A stretch of DNA of 64,000 nucleotides from Bacteroidota bacterium (GTDB taxonomy: Bacteria > Bacteroidota > Bacteroidia > Bacteroidales > FEN-979), in the NCBI GenBank assembly GCA_026391835.1, contig JAPLDF010000055.1, forward strand, positions 1 through 64,000. Reading direction: 5' to 3'. Position 1 is the first letter of the stretch; each line of letters starts with the position of its first letter. The position numbers and the translations under genes are program-made. The notes under the pieces were generated by a model, which was not told the origin of the DNA, searched no databases, and was given only the letters and a program-made list of their open reading frames with translations. Positions 25,447-34,765 of the stretch are shown here, in pieces.

Positions 25447-27504
25447 TTAAGTATTCATTTGTATCCTGTTGAGGAAGCTGACACATTCAACCTCCTTTTC
25501 TGCATGGTCAATGGTAAACGGTATCTTTCTTACACCAAAAACCTGGCTGATGTCAACAAAAACACCCATGTTGTTATCCAGCAGGGCATTGTCAAACCTG
25601 TGCTGGGTAGGGTGGGCTGCATAATGCATCAATCGCCGGTATTTGGTGAAGATTTCTAAAAGAGCGTCGTAGTAAAGGATCCAGCGGTCAACCTTGAGAT
25701 TATGCTCGTCAAAAATCTCAAGTGCCCTGCTCAGCTCCTGGTAGTTTGTTTTATACACAAATGTTTCTGCAATATCTATGGCAGCTTTGCGGATATCTTC
25801 AGAAAACGTGTCAAGCGCGTTCACCATGGCCCTGTTGACAAGTTCCAGGTCTTTGATGACCTTCCTGATTTTCCGGCGGATAAGGAACCAGCAAACCAGG
25901 GATACGAGAAGCACAACGCCGCTGAATATACCAATTGCCGGGATCAGTACAGGGTTGTTGTAGTACTGAAATACAGGCCAGTACATCAAGGTCAGCAAAA
26001 AAACCGACAACACCACAAAGATTATAAATTTGTTCAGTGACGCCAGCTTCATGAGGTGCTTTTTGAATTTTTCTTTCAATCCGAGTATCACGCTCTGGTT
26101 CTCTTTTTTCTGCAGCAAATAGGCATCGAAGTCGATGGTGGAATTAATCTCTTTTTTATTCAGTTTAAACTTCTCAAAGGTTGTTTTAACAGAGTTGACT
26201 TTTTCAGTCCGTTGCAAGGCATTCAGACTTTCACAAGAGATATTTGAAAAAAGCTGTTCCTTCCTGTCAAAGACAATTTTTTCCATGGATTCAATGGCAT
26301 CAGGATTGATGGAGCCTGCCAGTTTTGCAGCCCAGTCATGATCATAGAAAAATGGGATGGGCTCCAGCAGTTTGTAATAATTGATATGTTCCCTGTGTTT
26401 TTTTTCAATTTCCGCCTTGTCCTGGATATGCGAACTCTCTTTCAGGGAGTATTCGTTGTAGGTGATCAGATTTTCCTCACCCAGCCGTTCGATTTTTATG
26501 TTTTCAAGTATTTGCCTGCACAATCCATCCAGTTTGCCAAACGAATTTTTATCCGGTTCGGCATAGCCAAAATAATATGGCTTTCCCCTTGGGAAAAGTT
26601 CCTGCAGTTTTTCCGGTGTCAGCTGGGCAATAACATGGATAAAAGCCGTCAGGTTAAGTTTAAAGGTGAGATTTGCTGACAGGTTGCTGGTGTCTGATCT
26701 GAACCGGAATAACCTGACATTCTCGTTTTTAAGGCAATTTACCGAGAAACAGTCGGCAATGACTTCCCTAAAGGAGCCGGCCGGATCAAATTTTTCAAAA
26801 TCAGCAATGGTGACGATTGACCGGATCATTGACCTGAAGCCATCGGATAATTTAGCCGGAATATCGGCCAGCCCGTGAATTGCAAGAATGGTTTCAGCAA
26901 CACTGCGGAATCCGGCTTCCAGTTCGCCCAGGTAAGCTTCAACATGGTTGTTGCCGCTGACGGCATCCTCCGAATTGAAATTTTTAAGACTTATATTTTT
27001 CTTTTTAAGGCTAAATTCGACGAATTCTTCACCGAACCACTTCAAAGTCACATCATCAGTTTCAATAAAACCGGTGTTTTCAATGCCTTCCAGGAAAGGG
27101 GCATATTCCTTTCCCGGCAGGCTGATGAGATAAAACGAATAGGTGAAGTTGTGGTGGTCAAATGGAAAAAGCTTTTTAATCAGCAGCAACAAGTAATTCA
27201 CTTTAAATAAAGCATACCGGTTAAAAGTGCCCCATTTCATGAAGTTCCACTTGTCATACCCAAGCAGCATATGAATATGAAGTTTTGCCCCGATCGATCC
27301 AAGCGACAATTTGTTGGTATAATACAGCCGGCGCAGTTCGGTAATGACTGAGATAATGTCCTGTTCAGAGGGAGATTCGGGGAACCTTGTCTGCGTCAGT
27401 TCCCTGAAGAAGGCAATAGTGCCATCCGCCTGGGCCGGTTCCAGGACAGGGTAGGTCTCTTCAAAGCCAAAATCGTTCGAAAAATTTAGGATGACCGATG
27501 GCAT
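25447..27504 (-). CDS. Unknown two-TM protein of the tubulin-like operon
   Basis: The 685-residue protein is not recognised. About 490 residues of soluble sequence are followed by two hydrophobic segments (FIIFVVLSVFLLTLMYWPVF and LIPAIGIFSGVVLLVSLVCW). A helical C-terminal domain of about 140 residues then follows. A predicted coiled stretch (KAEIEKKHREHINYYKLLEP) precedes the membrane part. No signal peptide is visible, so both soluble parts are probably cytoplasmic. It lies 12 bp downstream of the tubulin-like gene, so the two are very likely co-translated. A membrane anchor or adaptor for the tubulin-like filament is a reasonable guess, unsupported by sequence similarity. Confidence 0.65.
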   Translation of the reverse strand: MPSVILNFSNDFGFEETYPVLEPAQADGTIAFFRELTQTRFPESPSEQDIISVITELRRLYYTNKLSLGSIGAKLHIHMLLGYDKWNFMKWGTFNRYALFKVNYLLLLIKKLFPFDHHNFTYSFYLISLPGKEYAPFLEGIENTGFIETDDVTLKWFGEEFVEFSLKKKNISLKNFNSEDAVSGNNHVEAYLGELEAGFRSVAETILAIHGLADIPAKLSDGFRSMIRSIVTIADFEKFDPAGSFREVIADCFSVNCLKNENVRLFRFRSDTSNLSANLTFKLNLTAFIHVIAQLTPEKLQELFPRGKPYYFGYAEPDKNSFGKLDGLCRQILENIKIERLGEENLITYNEYSLKESSHIQDKAEIEKKHREHINYYKLLEPIPFFYDHDWAAKLAGSINPDAIESMEKIVFDRKEQLFSNISCESLNALQRTEKVNSVKTTFEKFKLNKKEINSTIDFDAYLLQKKENQSVILGLKEKFKKHLMKLASLNKFIIFVVLSVFLLTLMYWPVFQYYNNPVLIPAIGIFSGVVLLVSLVCWFLIRRKIRKVIKDLELVNRAMVNALDTFSEDIRKAAIDIAETFVYKTNYQELSRALEIFDEHNLKVDRWILYYDALLEIFTKYRRLMHYAAHPTQHRFDNALLDNNMGVFVDISQVFGVRKIPFTIDHAEKEVECVSFLNRIQMNT

Positions 27505-27516
27505 GTAAAATAGCGT

Positions 27517-30500
27517 TTATTTCAGGTTTTTCAGCGCATTCCCGATCATTTTCAAATCCGGCTGTTCTTCTGCTTTTTTCCCTTTTGCTCCCGGGCTGTG
27601 GGCCATGTTTTCCAGTACTTCCCTGCAAACTTCCCTGGAAGCCAACGTGTCTCCGCCAATGAAAAGAACCGTTTTGATCACTTCATTGATTATGGCCGAC
27701 TTGAAATCAGATTCATTTACGCCGAGGAAACTATCATTTGCAATGAACCTGAACATGGTCAGGAGTGTTTCAGGATGTGTCCAGCCACTGTCCTTGTAAG
27801 TATGGTTTTTGATCGACTGGATCAGCGGGAGATTCAAAAGTGCTGTTTTTTTGTCCTTGACATTCTTGCTTGTAAAGGATTCACGCACATTTTCAACGAT
27901 GCCCTGGTGATTGGAAAGGATCGAATCGACGATGGCCGGGTTTATCATCAGCCCGTTTTTTGCAAGGTCGTTGAGGGTGGGTTTGATGGATTGATTGTCC
28001 ATGTCCTTGACGTCTTTGTAGGCGCTGTTGCCTGCCGGGAAAAACCGCCAGATCTTCTTGCCGTCCCGGTCGACCAGTTGAATGTCACCGTTGATCAGGC
28101 CAAGAAAGAATGCAGCATACACCCTTGAAACACCTACTTTGATATCTTCGTTGATATTTGGCAAATACGATGGAATGTGCCAGCGTTTGTCGAGGTGCGG
28201 GCTGATTATTTTTTCGGGCGAGGTGCCGTTGTCAAATTGAATCATCTTTTCCAGAACGGCCATATAGGCTTTATAATAATCTCCTGAAAAATCAGAGACA
28301 TATTTTGAATCTTTTCTGGTGATGAATTTGGGATAATTTTGTTCCAGTGTCAGGAGAAAAACAGCGTCGGCTCTTACGATTTCATATTTGCTGAAGCAGT
28401 CAGGATCGGGCAACCTGATTGCCGCAGTAAGATGGGTTACGGTCACGTCCTCGCTTCCCATTAAGTCATTGATCATGTTTTGCGTAAGACATTTGGGCTG
28501 GAGGCAATCTGGGTGAATACCCCAGGCATTGACAAACCGGCACGATTCTGTATCGACAGGGCCCTGAACGTCGGCCAGGGTGACAGCTGCATTAAAATAG
28601 TATTTCAGGCGTTCATCTTCATCTTTTCCGAGGAGTTGTGCCTCATACCGGATCGCGTCGATGATGTTTTTCTCAACCAGGTCCTGTTTCAGCGAGATCC
28701 GCATTTGTTCCTGCTGGTGGGCAATGACATCTTTCTCGAAAAAATCGAACAGTGTTTTGTCTTCATCCGGGTTTGTCACAGGCCGGTTGGCGCTGACCAT
28801 TTTTTCACAATCAAGGAAAATTCCTTCATAAATCAGCCTGGAGAGGTTTGCAGGGAAAAGAATATCTGCCATCTTTTCAATCTTCTCCTCGTATAGTTTT
28901 CTTTTGATTTCAGGATCGGCAAAAACGTATTGAATCGATGTGTCGCTTGTTTCAGTATGTTTCCTCAGAATGTTTTCCCGCGACAGATGAAGCGCCTGGG
29001 TGACATCAAAGAGTTTTTCAAACATCTTTTCGTATTTCTCGACCATCAGGTTTACCTGTGCAATCAAGCCCTTAAAGGCTTCCTCCTTGAGTTTGGTAAA
29101 TGCATACCGGTATATGCGTTCAACCTGCTTCTTTGATTTTGCCTGGTAATTTTCTTTGAACTCCTTGATTTCGCTGTTCCCGGTTACTTTTGAAAACAGT
29201 TTTGTCATGAGTTTGCTGCTCTTCCCCTGTTTGATCATGTAAGCTTCGAGCGCTGTTTCTACATGCTCGTCGTTGAACCCGGTGTCGTCCTTGATGTCAA
29301 ACGTGTTGTAATAGGCCTTTATGTCATTCAGTGTGTTTTTGTTTTCATCTGCCAGCTTCGCATACCGGGATACAAGTTCTTTCCTGACGTTGTAAAGGAA
29401 ATACCGGGCAGCCATCGGGTGCATCTCATTCTCCTTTTCAAGAATGTAGGTGTTCAGGCGGTGAGATTCGGTGGTGACAAAATTACGTTCCCCTGCATCT
29501 GCAAACAGGGACTGTTTGATGCACTCCCTTTTGTAATTTTCAACAAACTGATCCGCTTTTTTGGCGAATTCAACAATCACCGATTCGCAGGTGTTGATGG
29601 TGGTTGTATCATTGGCCTGGTTGTTTTCTGTCGGGAACTCTTCCGGGATATAATAATTTGCCTTGATCTCTGCCAGCGTGTTGTTGTTATCCCGCATTTT
29701 CTCAATATATATCTCAAGTTGATCCAGCAGGATTGCCGCTTTTGAGGAGACGAAATTCCCGTCCTTGTCAAATTTCTGCGTGCTGTTGTATACATTAACA
29801 AAAACGATTCTTTCGCGTCCCGTAGCGTTTTTCGCCAGCAACTCGATATTGTCCATGTAGAAAACCTCCATTTCAGGTTTCTCTGAAACCAGCCCTTCCA
29901 GTACCTTTTTGCGATACTCTTCCAGGCGCTCATAATAGAGTTTATCAATCTTCAGCCAGGAGGTTGTGAGGTTTTCAGAGACCTTTTCAATCGAAAGATA
30001 CTGCAACAGGTCTTCGATAGGGTAGATGATCCTTGATACTCCAAAGGAACAGAACATGTTTTTTCCGCCCTGCTCAATCAGTTGCTTGATATTATTGATC
30101 TCCTTGCTGCGCGTATTGGCCCCGACCTGGCTGAAGCAGTTCAGGTAAATGTATGAAGAGAACTGATCGTAATAGTTCTCTTTCAGGCCAAGTCCCTGGT
30201 TGTTACGGGTACTCAACTGGTCTACCAGGTAGCAAAGGTCGTACGGGGCATAATCGGTAGGGATATTATATGTACGGTCCTTGAGGCTGCTGCTTTTTTG
30301 TGAAGCGAATTCAAATTCTATGTTTGTGATGTTCTGTTTGTTCATCACATAGCTGTTAAAACCGCTCAGTTCTTTCAACGATGCATATGTGTTTGCCCTG
30401 ATATTCTCCTTCTGGCTGTCATTCATTCCTGAAGCAGGATCGTTGCAGATAACATCGGCAAGCATGAAGTATCCCGTTACGCTGGGGGCATCGAAACGAA

Positions 30501-31047
30501 ACTCATTGATCAGGATACTCTTCACCAGGTAACCCATTTGAAGAAATGTGCCTGCCCCTGTACCACCGGCAACACTGCTGACGATGTGGACATTGATGTT
30601 GTTGCCCTTATCTTTCTGAGCCCCTTTCTTATTCATATGAGTGAGTGTGTTCCGCAGGATCTCAAATTTTCCATCTTCAATGGCTGCCATCATGGCGAGC
30701 CGGGAGGCCATTCTCACCTGGCCTGCCCCCCTGTTGAGTGTGGCCCGTTTCAGGATATGGCTGCTGGTATCAAACCACTCTTCAGCGGTAGACCATTTTT
30801 TTATCTTATTGATATAACTGCCCACCGTGATGTTTTTATCAGAACTGGTTTTCACCACCCACTCTGCAGGCATCGATTTCTGACGGAGTTTTATATCGTT
30901 TTCATCCGTATCGAAACAGAGAAATGCAACGGTTTCACGGTCAATCCCTGAAGGATTTGATTCATCGAATTTTTTATAGATGTTGGCAACGATTTCGGAA
31001 CCAATTCCACCTAGTCCGATAATGAGTGTTTTGGGAAAACTTGGCAT
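27517..31047 (-). CDS. Large tubulin/FtsZ-superfamily protein (Tubulin_2-like)
   Basis: The 1176-residue protein begins with a Rossmann-like nucleotide strand and loop, TLIIGLGGIGSEIVANIY. A CFDTDEND strand end follows, and the tubulin/FtsZ signature loop lies at about 161-167 as VAGGTGAGTFLQMG. This order fits the GTP-binding half of the FtsZ/tubulin superfamily. The size and the long helical C-terminal extension (about 700 residues) fit the bacterial Tubulin_2/FtsZ-like family 1, not FtsZ itself. That family is known from neighbourhoods with vWA proteins and has been predicted to act in membrane remodelling. Here it sits 29 bp after the vWA-associated membrane proteins and 12 bp before a two-TM protein. 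GTP binding and polymerisation are inferred. Confidence 0.83.
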   Translation of the reverse strand: MPSFPKTLIIGLGGIGSEIVANIYKKFDESNPSGIDRETVAFLCFDTDENDIKLRQKSMPAEWVVKTSSDKNITVGSYINKIKKWSTAEEWFDTSSHILKRATLNRGAGQVRMASRLAMMAAIEDGKFEILRNTLTHMNKKGAQKDKGNNINVHIVSSVAGGTGAGTFLQMGYLVKSILINEFRFDAPSVTGYFMLADVICNDPASGMNDSQKENIRANTYASLKELSGFNSYVMNKQNITNIEFEFASQKSSSLKDRTYNIPTDYAPYDLCYLVDQLSTRNNQGLGLKENYYDQFSSYIYLNCFSQVGANTRSKEINNIKQLIEQGGKNMFCSFGVSRIIYPIEDLLQYLSIEKVSENLTTSWLKIDKLYYERLEEYRKKVLEGLVSEKPEMEVFYMDNIELLAKNATGRERIVFVNVYNSTQKFDKDGNFVSSKAAILLDQLEIYIEKMRDNNNTLAEIKANYYIPEEFPTENNQANDTTTINTCESVIVEFAKKADQFVENYKRECIKQSLFADAGERNFVTTESHRLNTYILEKENEMHPMAARYFLYNVRKELVSRYAKLADENKNTLNDIKAYYNTFDIKDDTGFNDEHVETALEAYMIKQGKSSKLMTKLFSKVTGNSEIKEFKENYQAKSKKQVERIYRYAFTKLKEEAFKGLIAQVNLMVEKYEKMFEKLFDVTQALHLSRENILRKHTETSDTSIQYVFADPEIKRKLYEEKIEKMADILFPANLSRLIYEGIFLDCEKMVSANRPVTNPDEDKTLFDFFEKDVIAHQQEQMRISLKQDLVEKNIIDAIRYEAQLLGKDEDERLKYYFNAAVTLADVQGPVDTESCRFVNAWGIHPDCLQPKCLTQNMINDLMGSEDVTVTHLTAAIRLPDPDCFSKYEIVRADAVFLLTLEQNYPKFITRKDSKYVSDFSGDYYKAYMAVLEKMIQFDNGTSPEKIISPHLDKRWHIPSYLPNINEDIKVGVSRVYAAFFLGLINGDIQLVDRDGKKIWRFFPAGNSAYKDVKDMDNQSIKPTLNDLAKNGLMINPAIVDSILSNHQGIVENVRESFTSKNVKDKKTALLNLPLIQSIKNHTYKDSGWTHPETLLTMFRFIANDSFLGVNESDFKSAIINEVIKTVLFIGGDTLASREVCREVLENMAHSPGAKGKKAEEQPDLKMIGNALKNLK

Positions 31048-31076
31048 ATGCTGTGGGTTTTAATAATTGTGAAATA

Positions 31077-33005
31077 TCAGAATGAATTGCCCGCCAATGA
31101 ACCAACGAAAAATAAAATGGCTAAAATGGCTGTAAAAATAGCAAATCCGTTGAATAAACGGTATAATTTTATATCATCAGCCACACCGGACCTGCGGTCA
31201 TATGTGATCCTGAATGATGCATTCGGAATATTTGCCACTTTTTGAATGAGTATTGAATCTCCCTCTGAAAGTTCGAAGGTTGGAAGTTTATCTTCTTCGT
31301 CATAGTTGGGGCAGACCATGCTCTTTTTATCAAAGTTTCCCTTCGGCACGATGATCCTGTAGGTTGAATGCGTGGCAATGAACCTGAATGTCCTGTTGGA
31401 TTGTGCAAAAGTCAACTCCCTGGATTCCGGGATAAAAGGATTAAACCAGCGGTTAAGCCACGACGCCAGCCCACGGTTTCGCAATTTCATAAACCCGTTG
31501 ATCGGATGCCTTAAAGAAGCGGTGGCGTATTCGGTAGTTACTCCCGAACCTTTTTTAAACCTTGACTTGTGATTAAGATAATAGAGGTAAATGATCAGGA
31601 GGATCAGCCCGAATATGGTAAATATCACCCATTTGCACCGTGACCACCATGAACTGTCCCTGATGATTTTTATTTTTATCGGTTGCCTGAACCCTTCAAA
31701 ATTCATGTCTTTTTTTGGCTTTGCAACGATGGTGAGCACCAGCGTATCGGGCAGGAAACAGTCGCACCAGTAACCTCTTTTCTGGGGGCATAAAAAAACC
31801 GTGGTTCCGGCAATTGAAATCGTTACTTTACGGAATAACGTCGGGTAGTTATGCGTGACCGACAGGTAAAACAGTTTGGGGTCAAGTACAAGGGTGTCGC
31901 TTTTGGTTGTTGAAACAATTGTGCCATTGATGCATTGTTCGTCTGCAAGATCGGACGCCTTGAATTCTCCGGCATAAATGGCGGGTTTGTCAATAACTGG
32001 CTTTCTTTGAGGCGTCGCTTCTTTGTCCGGTTCCGGGGAACTTCCTTCATTTTTTGTTATTTCTTCAGCTCTTTTTGCCAGGTTGAATGTGATGTGATCA
32101 AAAAAATCATCGGGAACGGTCTTCGACGGATTGCCCATATCTACCAGGGAATAGTCGCCAATAATTGTCTCTTCAAGGACATAGTCGCTGGAAGATTTGT
32201 CCAGGCATGCCTGATTTACCGGGAAGGTATAATACTCCTGTTTGAAAAATTTCCTGATGTTATCTTTTCTGTGCAGGTTTCCATAATTAAGCATGGCGAT
32301 GGTCACAGTTTTCGCTTTTGCAATGAATTCGAAATCGTAAACTTTGCCGTAGGCATTCGGGGTTTCAAAAATAACAGGCTTGTAACCTGAAATCCTTAGT
32401 CCCACCAGCGCATCCACATCTGAGGCTTTTGTATACTTGATGACATCAATAATTGTTTGTTCATGCATCGTAAAAAACCTCAACCGGTAGCGGTTACCGG
32501 TGACAAGGCCTGCAACTGTCTGTTTTAAAACGGAAGAATCGACATCGTCAGCCGGCCGGGCACTCTTCATTGTTTTTTCAAATTTCAGCAGTTCTCCGGT
32601 ATGGATCCCATATGCATTAAATTTCAGGGTTGACAACAAAAAAAGTTCCGGAGACAAATGATACATATAGATCAGTGATGTTTTGGATTCGAGGTTGAAG
32701 AGCTTGTGGATATCCTCAATTTTCCCGCCAACATTCCAGAACATGGGAGAGGCTCCCATTCCATACCATTGCCAGTGGTCCACATTGCCGGTTCTTTGGT
32801 CCACCTTTTTAAAATCGCCGTTTTTAATCAGGTTTGGGGATTTTTTGGCTCTGCCGCGGTCAGGATAAACGGTGAATCCTTTTTCAATTTCAAAACTGCC
32901 TGTTTTTGCCCAGTTCTGTTTGACCTGGGCATTACCTGGGTTAACGTGCATGAAAATCAGGAATCCTAAGCAGGCAAGGAGATTTGTTCTGAGTTTTTTC
33001 TTCAT
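31077..33005 (-). CDS. Exported membrane protein, paralogous C-terminal module (head A)
   Basis: The 642-residue protein has an N-terminal signal peptide (MKKKLRTNLLACLGFLIFMH, cleavage near GNA-Q). An ectodomain opens with PNLIKNGDFKKVDQ, the start typical of carbohydrate-binding-like or OmpA-associated surface proteins in Bacteroidota. From about residue 345 it carries a module shared with the next two genes: YAGEFKASDL, a Cys-rich strand pair ending KRGYWCDCFLPDTL, a TM (WVIFTIFGLILLIIYLYY), a cytoplasmic domain with FRFIATHSTYRI and PNASFRITYD, and a final C-terminal TM. It follows its paralogue after 148 bp and precedes the tubulin-like gene by 29 bp. Confidence 0.72.
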   Translation of the reverse strand: MKKKLRTNLLACLGFLIFMHVNPGNAQVKQNWAKTGSFEIEKGFTVYPDRGRAKKSPNLIKNGDFKKVDQRTGNVDHWQWYGMGASPMFWNVGGKIEDIHKLFNLESKTSLIYMYHLSPELFLLSTLKFNAYGIHTGELLKFEKTMKSARPADDVDSSVLKQTVAGLVTGNRYRLRFFTMHEQTIIDVIKYTKASDVDALVGLRISGYKPVIFETPNAYGKVYDFEFIAKAKTVTIAMLNYGNLHRKDNIRKFFKQEYYTFPVNQACLDKSSSDYVLEETIIGDYSLVDMGNPSKTVPDDFFDHITFNLAKRAEEITKNEGSSPEPDKEATPQRKPVIDKPAIYAGEFKASDLADEQCINGTIVSTTKSDTLVLDPKLFYLSVTHNYPTLFRKVTISIAGTTVFLCPQKRGYWCDCFLPDTLVLTIVAKPKKDMNFEGFRQPIKIKIIRDSSWWSRCKWVIFTIFGLILLIIYLYYLNHKSRFKKGSGVTTEYATASLRHPINGFMKLRNRGLASWLNRWFNPFIPESRELTFAQSNRTFRFIATHSTYRIIVPKGNFDKKSMVCPNYDEEDKLPTFELSEGDSILIQKVANIPNASFRITYDRRSGVADDIKLYRLFNGFAIFTAILAILFFVGSLAGNSF

Positions 33006-33153
33006 TGGCAGATTTCGTAGACTGTAGTCAAAATAACACGTAAAATCTCAAAAGGAAATGATCTCAATGGTTTGAGGTGCCAAATTAAGTATAATTTTCA
33101 TTTTCACATCAGCTATATTGGAAAAATGATTCTTTTAGTGCACTTCAGTAAGA

Positions 33154-34740
33154 TCAAAAGCTGACGGTAATGAGCGAGACGATAAAGAAAACCATGATTA
33201 ATAAAGCAGCAACCATCAATAGCCCGCTGAAAAACCTGACAGTTTGAATGTCATCCCTTACCCCGGCCCGTCGATCATACGATATGCGGAAGACCGCATT
33301 TGGAATATTTGCAACTTTTTGAATTATAATTGAATCACCATCGGACAGTTCGAAAGTTTTTAGTTTGTCCTCTTCATCGAAGTTCGGGCATATCATGTTC
33401 TTCGTATCGAAATTTCCTTTGGGAATGTTAACCCTGTATGATGAGCGTGTGGCCATGAACCTGAATGACCTGCCGGGTTGAGCGAAGGCCAGGTTCACCG
33501 ACTCGGCAGTAAAGGGATTGAACCAACGGTTGAACCAGCCTGAAAGCCCTGACTTCCGCAGTTTCATAAAGCCTTTGATGGGATGTCGCAACGAGGCGGT
33601 TGAATATTCGGTGTTTATACCGGAACCTTTTTTAAACCTTGGTTTCCGGTTAATGAAATAAAGATAAATGCAGAAAATGATTATACCCAGAATGTTAAAA
33701 ATAACCCATTTGCACCTTGTCCACCAGGTACTGTCCCTGATAATTTTTATTTTCACAGGTTGGCTGAACCCTTGATAATGCAGGTTGTGCCTGGGTGTTG
33801 CAACGATTGTCAGAACCAGTGTGTCCGGCAGGAAACAATCGCACCAATAGCCTCTTTTTTGCGGACACAGAATAACCGCAGTGCCTGAAATTGAAACAGT
33901 AACCTTGCGGAACAATGTTGGATAATTGTGCGTAACTGTCAGGTCAAACCGGTTTGGATCAAGTACGAGTGTATCCTTGTCTGTGGTTGAAATGATGGTA
34001 CCCTTGATACATTGTCCATTTGCAAGATCTGAAGCCCTGAACTCGCCGGCATAAATTGATGCCTTCTCAAAAAGACGGTTGTCGGTTGTTTTTTCTCCTT
34101 TCACGGAATTGCTGGAATTTGTCTGGCCACTGTCACGATCTTTTCCGGCCCAGGCATTCCGATCATTGGGATTGGATGTAAGTATTGAACAATCTGTAGT
34201 CGCATTACCCCCTGTCTGTTGAAATTTTATATTGCAAGGTTGATTTGAAAAATTCGTAAGGATAAGCATGTAAAATTCGCCGGTCCTGGCTTTTGGGATC
34301 GTACAGGTTTCAAAGGCACTGGGAGAAAAGCTGCATGAAACAATCTTGCCGGCAGTAAGATAGGAACAGCAGTCCGGGTATGTAAAGGGACCCCAGCAGC
34401 AGAAATCGATATCCCGTGCGGGCTTGCTTCCCATGGTGATGACAATGGTCCCCGGCTTCGCTATTTTCAAAAAGTACCAGGCCGGATTCGGGCAGGTAAT
34501 AAGACATCCGTAATCAGGACCTGTTTGTCCTTTCAGACAGTTTACGCCGGCAGGGTATAAATAGAGCGTCCCTGTGCAGAATGGGGCAGCTGTTTCGCAG
34601 GTGCTGTTTTGCTGCAGCGGCTGCCGGTCGCCGGCATAGAGAAGCCCCTGGTGACACAGGAACATGGCCAGTAAAATCAATACGCTGCTGACCTGCGCTA
34701 AAGTGGCCGGTTGTGTAACTTCTGAATGACCGGTAATCAT
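33154..34740 (-). CDS. Exported membrane protein, paralogous C-terminal module (head B)
   Basis: The 528-residue protein has a signal peptide, then a Cys-rich beta domain (CETAAPFCTGTLYLYPAG, IDFCCWGPF, PKARTGEFYMLILTNFSNQP). That domain is like those at the N-terminus of many type IX-secreted adhesins in Bacteroidota. From about residue 235 it repeats the module of its neighbour almost residue for residue: YAGEFRASDLANGQC, KRGYWCDCFLPDTLVL, a TM (WVIFNILGIIIFCIYLYF), FRFMATRSSYRV, PNAVFRISYD and a C-terminal TM. Gene order and spacing (25 bp to the vWA gene, 148 bp to the next) put it in the tubulin-like operon. The module is clearly homologous; the head's ligand is unknown. Confidence 0.72.
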   Translation of the reverse strand: MITGHSEVTQPATLAQVSSVLILLAMFLCHQGLLYAGDRQPLQQNSTCETAAPFCTGTLYLYPAGVNCLKGQTGPDYGCLITCPNPAWYFLKIAKPGTIVITMGSKPARDIDFCCWGPFTYPDCCSYLTAGKIVSCSFSPSAFETCTIPKARTGEFYMLILTNFSNQPCNIKFQQTGGNATTDCSILTSNPNDRNAWAGKDRDSGQTNSSNSVKGEKTTDNRLFEKASIYAGEFRASDLANGQCIKGTIISTTDKDTLVLDPNRFDLTVTHNYPTLFRKVTVSISGTAVILCPQKRGYWCDCFLPDTLVLTIVATPRHNLHYQGFSQPVKIKIIRDSTWWTRCKWVIFNILGIIIFCIYLYFINRKPRFKKGSGINTEYSTASLRHPIKGFMKLRKSGLSGWFNRWFNPFTAESVNLAFAQPGRSFRFMATRSSYRVNIPKGNFDTKNMICPNFDEEDKLKTFELSDGDSIIIQKVANIPNAVFRISYDRRAGVRDDIQTVRFFSGLLMVAALLIMVFFIVSLITVSF

Positions 34741-34765
34741 GAAAACAATTAAAAATGGATGGTAT